Assembly: GCF_035046485.1 (NCBI RefSeq)
Contig: NC_085136.1
Location: 77,889,734-77,953,733, forward strand
DNA: 64,000 nucleotides
Source: Aedes albopictus
Lineage: Eukaryota > Arthropoda > Insecta > Diptera > Culicidae
Direction of reading: 5' to 3'
A program made the position numbers and the translations under genes. Positions 55,195 through 64,000 of this stretch are shown one piece after another. The first letter of the stretch is position 1. Each line of letters begins with the position of its first letter. Below the pieces are notes generated by a model. That model did not search any database. It saw only the letters and a list, made by a program, of their open reading frames with translations, and was not told where the DNA came from.

Positions 55195-57960
55195 TTCAGA
55201 AGCTATCAAACTTGATAATGAGATCACACTAAGAAATCCCTGAATGATTTCAGAGAGGCATCTCAGAAGGAATCCTAGGAGCCTGAAAGAAACTCCTGAA
55301 GGAATCCATGAAGAAAATTTTGGACTAATCTCTGCAGGAACTACTTATGAATCCCTGAAGAAACATCTGCAGGAATCTCTGGCGGTTCAAGAATCTCTTT
55401 TTAAAATCCCTGCAGAAAATTCTGAAGAAATCCTTGATTGAAGTTTTCGAGGAATTTCAGAAGGAAATCTAGGACGAATCTTCGAAAGTAATTCAAGGGG
55501 ATTCCCCAAATGAATTCAAGCAGGATTCACAAGGGAATTATAGCAGAAATTCCCAAAGGAATTCCAGGAGGAATCCCATATGGTCCCAGCAGGAAACTCC
55601 GAAGGAATTCTAGGAAGAATCCCCAGAGGAATTTTAAGAGGAATCCCCTAAATTACTCTAGGAGGAATCCCTAAAGGAATTCCAAGTCAAATCCCCGATA
55701 GAATTCCAGGAGAAATCACCGAAGGAATTTCAGGAGGAAACGCTGAAGGAATTCTAGGAGGACTCCCAAAGGAATTCCAGGAGGAATCTCTGAAGAAATT
55801 TGAAGAGAAATCACCAAAGGAATTCTATGAGGAAATTCCGAAAAAAATCCAGGAGTAATCCCTGACAAAATATCAGGAGGAATCCCCGAATGAATTTTAG
55901 GAGGAATCTTCGAATGAAGTCTAGAAAAAATCCCCGAAGAAATTACAGGAGAAATCCCTTCAGAAATCGCAGAGGGCACCTCTGAAGGGATTCCATAAGA
56001 AATCTCCGAAGGAATTAAAAGCGGATCCCTCAAAAAGGAAACGCCGAAGGAATTCTAAGATGAATCCCCACAGGAAGTCCAGGAGGAATCCCTATTGAAA
56101 TTCAAGAAGGAATCCTCGAAGGAACTCTGGAAGAATCTTCGAATACCAGGAGAAATTTCCGAAGGAATTATAGGAGAAATCCCCACGGAAATTCAAGAAG
56201 GAAATCCCGGAGGAATCCTGGATTAATTCCATGAGGATTTTTTGATAGAATTTCAGGAAGAATCTCTGAAGGAAATCTAAGAGAAGTCACCAAAGGAATT
56301 CCAGGAGGAAAACTCGAAGAAATTCTAGGAGGAATCCTCGGCGGAATATCAAGAGGAATCCTCGAAAAAATTCCAGAAGAATTTGATGAAGGAAGTCCAG
56401 GAGGAATCCCCAAAGAAATTCCAGATTTTTTTTTAAAGGAATTCGAGGAAATCATCAAAGTATTTCTAGGAGGAACCATCGAAAAATATCCAGGAGAAAT
56501 CTCCAGGAGAAATCTCCGAAGAAATTCAAAGAGGAATTCCAGGAGAAATCCGTAAAGAAACTCTAGAAGGAATTTAAGTGGGAATTTTTGAATTAATTCC
56601 AGGAGAAATCCCCGAAGGAAGTCCAGGAGAAATCCCTGAAGGAAGTCCAGCAGGAATATCCGACGAAATTCTTGGACTGAAATCTTCGAAGAAATAACAG
56701 GAGAAATCCCTGCAGGAATCCCAGGGGAACCCTTGAAGGAGCTCTGGGAGCGATCTTCGAAGGATTTCCAAGCGAAATACTCGAAGGATTTTCAAGAGGA
56801 ATCTACATAGAGGGTCCAGCAAAAATCTCCGAAGGAATTCGAGGAGGAATTCTCGAAGAAATTTAAAGAAAAATCTCCGAACGAATTCCAGGAGAAATCC
56901 CCGAAGGAATTCTAGGAGAAATCACTGAAGCAATTCCAGAAGAAAACCCCAAAAAAAATCCAGAAGGACTTCTGAAGCAAATCCAGGGGGAATTCTAATA
57001 GAAATCATCAAAGAAATTCCAGGAGGAAACCCAGAAGCAATTTCAGGAGAAATCCACGTTAGAATATCAGGAGAAAGCCCCGAAAAAAAATCATGAGCAA
57101 TCCATGAAAGATGTCCGTCCCGGAGGAATCCTCAAAGGATTTCCAGGAGACGTTCCAGAATGAATTCTTGGAGGAATTCTCGAAGGAAGTCCAAGAGGAA
57201 TTCCTAAATGAAGTGCAAGAGAAATCCTTGGAGGAATTCCATGAGGAATCCAAGTGGAACCTCCGAAGGAATTCTAAGAGGAATTACAAAAAAAAATTCG
57301 GCGGTATACTAGAAGGAATCTTCGAAAGAATTTCAGGAAGAATCCTCGAAGGAAGTCTAGGAGGAAACTCCGAGAGAAAATCTAGGAAGAATCTCCGAAG
57401 GAATTCCAAGAGGAATCCCCGGAAAAAATCCAGGAAAAAGCCAGGAGGAATCCTCGAAGGAAATCCAGGGCAACCCCTGAAGGAAGTCTAGGAGGAATCC
57501 CAGAGAAAATTACAGGAGAAGTCAACAAAAAGAACTCCTGAAAGAATCTCTGAAAAATGTTCTTGAGACATCTCGAAGTAATTCCAAGAATGATGCCCGA
57601 AGAAATTTCAGGAGGGGTTCTTGAACAAATTCCAGGAATTCCTTATGGATCTCCTGGAAGAATCTCTGAGAACACTCCTGGACTGGTTGCTAAAGAAACT
57701 CCTGTAGGAATTCCTGAAAGAACTTCCGAAGGAATTTATGAAGGAACTCTCAGACTAATCTCTGAAGGACCTCCTTTGAGAATCCCTGAAGGATCTTCTG
57801 GATGAATCTCTGATGTATCTCTGGGAGGCATCCCTGAATTCTACTGAAAGAATTTTCGAAGGTAATCCCTGTCGGGATCTTCCTGAGAGTTCTTCTGAAA
57901 AAAAAAATCATCCTGGAGGCATCCTTCTGGAAGAATCTCTTAAGAAACTTCTGGAGAGAA
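55195..57960. repeat. Degenerate 24-bp minisatellite, 2.8 kb
   Basis: Imperfect units of the form GAAGGAATTCCAGG then AGGAATCCCC repeat about every 24 bp. Near 55740-55900 seven consecutive units are exactly 24 bp although they differ at many sites. Because 24 is a multiple of 3 this creates frames with an 8-residue pattern (e.g. 55716-56033 minus, 57111-57491 plus), which I do not regard as genes. It shares the words GGAATCC and GAAGGA with the 23-bp array at 12.5-17.6 kb. Confidence 0.9.
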
Positions 57961-58234
57961 GTGAATGTTTACTCTTATGATAGTGATAGTGAGAGATTTT
58001 TTTTTTGTATCTCAACTTTATATAAACTTAATTTTGTTCGTGCACTGATCACCGGCGCGAAAAATGAAAATCGGCGGCGTGACAATCAGCGGTGTATGGC
58101 GCGCCGCCGATATCTGGGTCGACGTCGACGTGGGACAAAAAGTGTCGGCGGCGGCGGTGTGGCGTGGCGGCGCACAGGTCTAGCTGGCAGGCGGAACCAT
58201 GAACGACAGGGCGCCCAGGCAGCAGTGTTACGAT

Positions 58235-58520
58235 AGACAGGAACACTTTCGAGGTATTGGAGACCGGAGGTTCTCTACGCGCAGACTATGCTCGAGGACG
58301 ACATGCAAGCACTCGAAGTGTTCGGAGTGGTGGGTGCTTTGGACCATCTTTGGCGGTGTGCAGGAGAACAGTGTGTGGTGACGAAGAATGAACCACAAGC
58401 TACGGTGAATCTAGCATCCGGAAGATCACAAAAGCTGGAAGAATAAGTTGGGCGGGATATGATGTTAGAATGCCGGACAACAATCCTGCAAAGCTCATGT
58501 TTGCAAGAGATCCTTGAGAG
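58235..58520 (+). pseudogene. LINE family B C-terminal fragment
   Basis: Frameshifted remnant. The codons around 58230-58270 correspond to the IDRDNFEV region, MLEDDMQALEVF near 58288 parallels MLEEDLQALGVF of the copy at 39.5 kb, and the piece near 58445-58500 matches RIRWAGYVARMPD. The C/G-rich stretch before it (58045-58190, CGGCGGCG words) is unassigned. Confidence 0.7.
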
Positions 58521-58800
58521 CTCCTGAAAGCCTCTGAAACCCCATGGGACTCCCTGGAACACACCTGGAACACCCTGGAGACCCCCTGGAACGCCCTTGA
58601 AACCTTCTGAGTCTTCCTGAAACGCTCTTAAACATATCAGAACATCCGAAGCAACACACCTGTCACAGAAGAGTCACTGTAGCGCAAGTTTTGGTTGTGC
58701 TGAAGTCACTGTGACTAAATTCTAACAAATGAGTAATCACCTGAGACCCCTTAAATACCCTGAAAACCTCTGAAACCCCCTGCAACCCCGACCACACACA
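58505..58800. repeat. Short CCTGAAAC-type minisatellite with small interruption
   Basis: CCTGAAA and CCCTGGAAC words (58505-58625 and 58738-58790) flank about 110 bp of other sequence containing AGTCACTGT twice in direct orientation. Confidence 0.7.
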
Positions 58801-60695
58801 TGATAGTTGAGCAACCCCTCGACAAGAAATGCAGATAGTTCCGTGCGCCTAATCAAATAGTAATTTGTCGATGACAAACAACTGCAAACATTTCATAACC
58901 GCCAAGCACCGATCCGAAGGCTTTCTTTTTCGGAAGTTGTTGACCCACCTTCGAATCGAACGGGAGATAATAGTAGCTTTGGTGCGGATAGGCAAACAGT
59001 TTCGCATTGCCGCTGCTCACGCGGTAGTCGAACTGCTGCCTAATTATCTTATCCGTGGGCGTCGTCGGTAGTGGCGGGCGCGCAGTGATTGGATCAGCAA
59101 ACACAATCGTGCTCAAATATCCGATTTGCTAAGCGGAAATCGATTTCGAAAATACCTCGCTAGCTGCTGATAACTTCATCGCACGGCCACCGGCAGGCGA
59201 GGAGCTGCGTTGATTCTGCATTTTGCGTGAAATGAATCTATTACATGCCGAGCGGGGTTTCATCCGCGCCCGCGCGCTTGCGGTAGTAAAAGTGAGTGCG
59301 GAAAGGTGTTTTCTTCGCGCATACCGATTTTACGACCTTTACGCGCCGCCGCAAGCGAACGCAGATGGCGCTGATGTGGCGCTCATCTCTTTTCCCATTG
59401 AAAAGAAACCAATCAGCTGCGGTGCTGCATAAGCCTACTAAGGTACACCCTCTCGGTGTTTGTATTAATTAATTAATGCGCAAACTCTACTCACATGGAT
59501 ACACATTTTCCCGAGCTTTACGCCTGCTGCGATGATGGGGTCGCTAGGTCGCCATATTTCTCTGTTTTGTTCCCATGGCTCGCATTCTCTTCCGGCTGCC
59601 TTTGGCTTTGGCAAAAGGGTGAAGTCACGGCGGCGTCAAAAGGTGAAATATTCGCTTCGCTCTCGTCAGAAATTTTCCGCTGAACCTTTTCCCTAGTGAT
59701 TACCTCTTATCGGATTGCGCAATGGTGGTCTTGGTCGTCTGCAACAGCTCTGACACGTGAGCCCAATTAGTAGCAGGTTTGCATAACAACTCAAACGATT
59801 AGGCTGTGAAAACAAAGTGGCAGTCTAAAGTGGATTTCTGGGCCAGCTATTATCACTCGAATCGAACAGGTTCGATTGATAGAGTGCAATCTTCGTATGC
59901 TAATCTTCAAGATGTTTTAAAAATGAACCCTCGAAGCTCGAAACCAGTTATCAGAGGCGCATCATCATCAGGTTGTACACGCTCAAGCCTACTTGGACCA
60001 TGTCGCGGCATTGCGCTCATCGCGCATCCCTATTGTGTTCAAATTTGGCACACTGAACTCATTTTTGTACCACGATGGATCATCATGACCGGTGGTCAAA
60101 AGAAGACGCGCCTTCCAAAGCGGACAAAAGCAACAGGTTCACCATTGAAAGCAAAACACGATTGATTAGGTTGGGAGTCGCCAAAAAAGCGCTTCTGCTA
60201 CTTTGCTGCTACCGCGCGCGCACAGTCCGTTGATGCTGATGTTGATTCAGGAATGTTGTGAAACGGTGGCCGGTGGTCATCGTCTCTCTTTCACCGCGCC
60301 TGACGGGATTGGAGATGTTGGTTTTTGCGTCGTCGCATCGCCGCAATCAGTTGTGGTGCCACACTCTGCCACCGCGCCCAAACAAACACGACCGTTACGT
60401 AAGAATGAAAGATGACGATCGACGAACGGAGCGCGTATTATTGGGAAAGATTGGGATCTGCTGCGAGATCGGTGACATCCTATTTACTTATGTATTTATG
60501 TCATTTTTAATTGTATTCACACGTTCACAGTAGACTTCCGTCAACGATTCCGTTTCAAGATCAAGATTGTTCGGATTTTAAAGTTTCAAAACAATCATCA
60601 GATATTTTTCAAACAGAATGAAAAAACATCTGAGAAGTTGTAGTGATGTGCATGCATAAACCCAGAGAAATTTCATGTTGGAGACTGCAACGATA
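58801..60695. other. No gene recognised (1.9 kb)
   Basis: Frames up to 119 codons (59806-60165 plus) without motifs. Composition is less repetitive than its surroundings. No RNA gene or element end seen. Confidence 0.45.
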
Positions 60696-60699
60696 GCAA

Positions 60700-61010
60700 C
60701 AAACTCAATAGTGACGAACCCGATCGAACATTATTGGTTGACGTAAAAAACGGGTTCTGGCACATCGATTTTGACAAACTCCAAGAACAGGATAATTTGT
60801 AGCACCTTCTTCCAGTATAGTCAAGTCATCCCTAATGTTGCACAAGGATATTTCCAAAGCGGAAATAGGCTTGGTGGTCACCGCTTCTGAACCGGCAGTG
60901 GTAAGTCCTGGGTTCAATCCTTGGCCCGTCATTTTCCTCCTACTTCGTATCTTTCTACATACTTTCACCCACCTCTCTACATATACAACTCTATATTCAT
61001 ATTGATCGGG
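60700..61010 (+). mobile_element. Possible tRNA-derived SINE fragment
   Basis: A B-box-like GGTTCAATCC near 60910 follows a weak A-box-like GGTGGTCACCG near 60873. There is no clear poly-A tail or target duplication, so this is tentative. Confidence 0.3.
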
Positions 61011-61144
61011 ATGGTTCACCGTGAAATTTTTCTAATTTATGTTCATAGCCATTGCTAGAGCCAAAATTGGATTGAAAAAGCCGTTTCCCTTCCTTTCAAC
61101 TTCTACGGAACAGTGTGAATCTATCAGAACACGCCTAGAACTTA

Positions 61145-62155
61145 TACAGTCTAGACTCCTACTACACGGTTGGTTCGGGGGTGCAGTAGGAATCCGTGTT
61201 GTGGGAATCACATAGCTTATGGGATTTCGCCTAATTGGGGGTGTGAGCGAATATCTCAGGCGTATTACAAGATAGCACCATACTTTCTTTGGCAAAATTG
61301 TAGTACTAGAATAGATCTACCACACAATGCCAACTATCACCCAATTAGTTGGAAATTTGGCCGATAGAGGCGCTATGAAGAAGTGATTGCTATGTACACT
61401 CGCCGAGATAGCGGAGTTTGAAGCTTTACTTGACAACTAGCGCCACCTTGCGGCGAAATCACCAACTAATTGTTGAGCTACTATATTGCTCTTGACTTTC
61501 TAAAGAACTTTGCCGCAGACGACATTTTTCTATCTGCTCTAAATCGCGAGATAGCGGAATTTGAAGCTTTACTTGACAACTAGCGCCACCTAGCGGTGAA
61601 ATCACCAACTAATTGTTGAACCACCAGATTGCTCTTGACTTCCTGAAGAACTTTGCCGAAGACGGCACTTTTCTATCTGCTCTGGATCTCGAGATAGCGG
61701 AGTTTGAAGCTTTGCTTGACAACTAGCGCCACCTAGCGGCGAAATAACCAACTAATTATTAAATCGCCAGATAGTTGTTGACCTACTGTACAACTTTGCC
61801 GAAGACAGCATTATTCCAAATAAAGTAGATCTAGAGAAATCGCATGTGATAACTTATGAGTGCTTCTACTGGCGAGTGTACATAGCAACCACTTCTACAT
61901 AGCGCCTCTATCGGTCAAATTGCCAACTAATTCGATGATAGTTGGCATTGTGTGGTAGATCTATTCTAGTACTTCAATTTTGCCAAAGAAAGTATGGTGC
62001 TATCTTGTAATACGCCTGAGATATTCGCTCACACCCCCAATTAGGCGAAATCCCATTAGCTCTGTGATTCCCACAACACGGACGGCCGTGTAATAGGAAT
62101 CCGTGTAATAGGTGACCGTGTATACGGAAGCCGTGTAGTAGGAGTCTAGACTGTA
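61145..62155. mobile_element. Large TIR element with internal tandem repeats
   Basis: Starts TA-CAGTCTAGACTCC and ends GGAGTCTAGACTG-TA. The arms are long: about 260 bp on the left (to 61405) pairs with about 285 bp on the right (from 61870). The right arm holds extra short GTGTAATAGG-type repeats. TA on each side fits mariner-like insertion. No transposase frame. Confidence 0.85.
61405..61833. repeat. 143-bp tandem repeat, three copies, inside the TIR element
   Basis: Copies begin GAGATAGCGGA at 61405, 61548 and 61691, a spacing of exactly 143 bp both times. Each includes TTTGAAGCTTT, GACAACTAGCGCCACC and GAACTTTGCCG. The third copy is more diverged at its end. Confidence 0.9.
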
Positions 62156-62604
62156 CAATCAAACGAACAGGGACGTATCACCTTCAGAGTAATAAATACA
62201 TCCTAACTGAAAATGATAGCTTAAAAACAACTTATTCAGCCATTTTTTTTTAAAATCCTTAAAAAAATAACAATGACCTGTCTTCCTTCAACTTAGTGTT
62301 CATAGAGAACTTCCACAGTTATTGATTGAAGGACTTTCTTTGCTTGTCATTGCATGAATTTGTACATTGTATGGCAAGTACAATGATACATTATGCCTAG
62401 GGAGTTGAGAAAATTTCCCCAACTGGAACGTTAATCGAATCAGCCGTCTCCGGATTGACGATTCATAGCTTGAGAACCCTCTGCTGACAATATTCCAACA
62501 CTTCGACATCCGCATGAATTTGTGCTCAGCCGTGGACATCATCATTCCCTTCCCCTTCCCCATAGGGACCTGCAACCTGATGTAGCGAGAGAACTTTCAG
62601 AGGA

Positions 62605-62700
62605 TGTAGAACCTCGTAGCCGTGCGGTTAGGGTCACCACCAAGCTTTTAAAGGCACTATGCTTTGGAGTGAGGGTTCGATTCTCGCTCCGGCGATAAAA
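62605..62700 (+). mobile_element. tRNA-derived SINE-like unit
   Basis: GTAGCCGTGCGGTTAGGGTC looks like a polymerase III A box region and GGTTCGATTCTCGCTCCGG like a B box and T arm, about 50 bp apart. Acceptor pairing is not complete, so a SINE head or tRNA pseudogene is likelier than a working tRNA. Confidence 0.5.
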
Positions 62701-62809
62701 CATTTCGCGATATCGATATCGCTCATTTTTGCACAGCTCACTTTTTTCGGCAGTAGATCACTTTCCACTTGATCAATCATATCCTGGAGAGATTCTTCAA
62801 ATTAGCCCC

Positions 62810-63655
62810 ACGCTAGTATCGGAGAGCTTCATGACAGTTTCCAAGAGTTTCAGGTGGCTTCGGGTATTTCGTAGATGGTTTTTGAGGGATCTAATGAGAT
62901 TTTATGAAGTTTCAAGCAAGGATGGGAACGCTCACTTGCAAAGAGTAACACTCACTTGATATTTTCTCAGCTCAGAAACGTGCAATTAAGGAACAATGTA
63001 TGGACTACTTTTGCCTTGTGGTTTTTGCCGAATAGAATAGAGTAAGGGTCGCACACGCATACCAAAGTCGTGAGGGAGCTCCGAAGGCAACTCTCCACGA
63101 GGTGAATGTAAATTACACTCACTTCGTGGAGAGTCGCTTTTACAGCTCTGTCACGTCTTTGGTATGCGTGTGCGACCCGCACTCTGTTCAACAAACTTTT
63201 AGACAATACCACAAGGCAAAAGTCGTCCATACATTGTTCCTTGATTGCACGTTTCTGAGCTGAGAAAATATCAAGTGAGTGTAACTCTTTGCAAGTGAGT
63301 GTTCCCATCCCTGGTTTCAAGACGTTTCAAAACCGCTTTAATGGTTTTGCGGGGGTTGCAGGAAGCTTCAGGAGGGTTCACAAATGTTTCCTGGGAGTTT
63401 TGGAAATGTTTCTGCGAATCTCATTGGTGGCTAGGAAGATGTTTGAGAGAGCTTTCAAGGCATTACAAAGTGTTTCACGAACCTCCCGAGAGGGACGGGT
63501 TTCGGAAGGCTTCAGAAGAGCTACGGGTGTTTCAAGGCGTTCAGGTTCATGAGAAAATTTCTGTAAGAAAATTTTTGAGTGCTTCGAGGGTTTTTTTTCA
63601 GAGGATTCACGAAAACTTTCTGGGAGTCTTAGGATAATTTTGGAAGTGTTTCATG
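62810..63655. repeat. Degenerate minisatellite, G-rich strand (CCTGAAAC type)
   Basis: Words such as GTTTCAAG, GGTTTTGAGGG and CTTCAGGAGGG recur at irregular 20-30 bp spacing. Interrupted by a hAT-type MITE at 62917-63313. Confidence 0.65.
62917..63313. mobile_element. 397-bp hAT-type foldback MITE with 8-bp duplication
   Basis: GTTTCAAG at 62909-62916 is repeated at 63314-63321. The termini CAAGGATGGGAAC and GTTCCCATCCCTG are hAT-like, and nearly the full length folds back on itself (centre near 63112), with small mismatched bulges. No coding region. Confidence 0.92.
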
Positions 63656-63859
63656 GCGTCTGAGGGGCAGAGCCGTAGCAGTTATTTATTTTTTAAAGTT
63701 TAAGTTGGATTCAACTTTTAACAAAAACAAAACAAAAACAACTTTTCATACATAACAAATTCCCCCTCCATTTTTTCAAAATTTATTTCTTTTATACGAG
63801 AACTTATAGAACACATTTTGCATTTCTAGAAATCTGTAATCATTAGATGAACCATGGAC

Positions 63860-64000
63860 ATGAAAGAATACCAGGAGGAATTTCTGAAGAAATCTCTATA
63901 TGAGTTTTTGTTAAAATCTCTGGAAAAAATCCTACTGGAATCACTGAATGGAATTATGCAAGAATCTCTGGAGGAATTCCTGCAGGAATATCCGGAGGAT
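63860..64000. repeat. Start of another GGAATCC-type degenerate minisatellite
   Basis: AGGAGGAATTTCTGAAG, GGAGGAATTCCTGCAGG and similar words run to the window edge, of the same type as 55.2-58.0 kb. Confidence 0.75.

Noticed and set aside
55716..57805. Frames with an 8-residue periodic pattern as possible repetitive proteins
   Set aside because: They arise from the 24-bp period of a degenerate minisatellite. Several competing frames exist on both strands and none is uninterrupted along the array.
1..64000. A host protein-coding gene or a novel defence or metabolic gene cluster
   Set aside because: No frame outside retroelements carries a recognisable domain or convincing exon structure. The content is explained by mobile elements, satellites and unassigned intergenic DNA.

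Overview
The window is non-coding, transposon-dense insect DNA, most likely from a culicine (Aedes-like) mosquito. That assignment is inferred from the mix of an intact BEL/Pao element with DUF1759/DUF1758-type domains, a multi-copy R1-like LINE, several other LINE remnants, many foldback MITEs and large degenerate minisatellites. No host protein-coding gene could be supported on either strand. Nearly every long open frame belongs to a retroelement or is a by-product of a stop-free tandem repeat.

Layout. 1.0-3.7 kb: decayed LINE (family A) with a foldback MITE in its reverse transcriptase. 4.2-11.9 kb: complete young BEL/Pao LTR retrotransposon on the minus strand, with identical 812-bp LTRs, a CCTAC target duplication and one intact 2010-aa Gag-Pol frame that starts with a PHD finger. 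12.5-17.6 kb: 23-bp minisatellite of about 210 units with a higher-order duplication. 19.9-21.8 kb: wreck of an R1-like LINE carrying two inverted structures. 22.1-23.8 kb: AT-rich terminal-inverted-repeat (TIR) element with a second TIR element nested inside. 23.8-25.9 kb: BEL gag remnant across a 500-bp assembly gap. 25.9-33.6 kb and 38.9-39.5 kb: degenerate C/G-rich minisatellite (CCTGAAAC type), into which R1-like LINE copies and a hAT-type MITE have inserted. 33.6-38.9 kb: the best R1-like LINE copy, with an 8-bp target duplication, poly-A tail, intact 993-codon ORF2 and broken ORF1. 39.5-40.9 kb: LINE family B remnant. 42.8-47.1 kb: minus-strand R1-like copy split by a 1-kb TIR element. 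47.5-51.0 kb: BEL pol remnant, then a LINE B remnant carrying a retroposed insert with 15-bp duplications. 51-55 kb: AT-rich DNA with MITEs and a 173-bp inverted repeat whose two arms each hold a tRNA-Thr-like unit. 55.2-58.0 kb: degenerate 24-bp minisatellite. 61.1-62.2 kb: TIR element with internal 143-bp tandem repeats. 62.9-63.3 kb: hAT-type MITE with an 8-bp duplication.

How it fits together. The elements form a stratigraphy. The BEL element is youngest. The 33.6-kb LINE is intermediate: its ORF2 is intact but ORF1 is broken. The other LINE and BEL pieces are old hosts for later MITEs. Target duplications date the order of nested insertions in several places. I found no evidence for a new cellular pathway or defence system. 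The most unusual items are the tRNA-bearing inverted repeat, the apparent absence of a tRNA primer site in the young BEL element, the ATG-less ORF2 of the R1-like LINE, the snap-back junction at 50.3 kb, and the repeat arrays that keep a rigid period despite heavy sequence decay.
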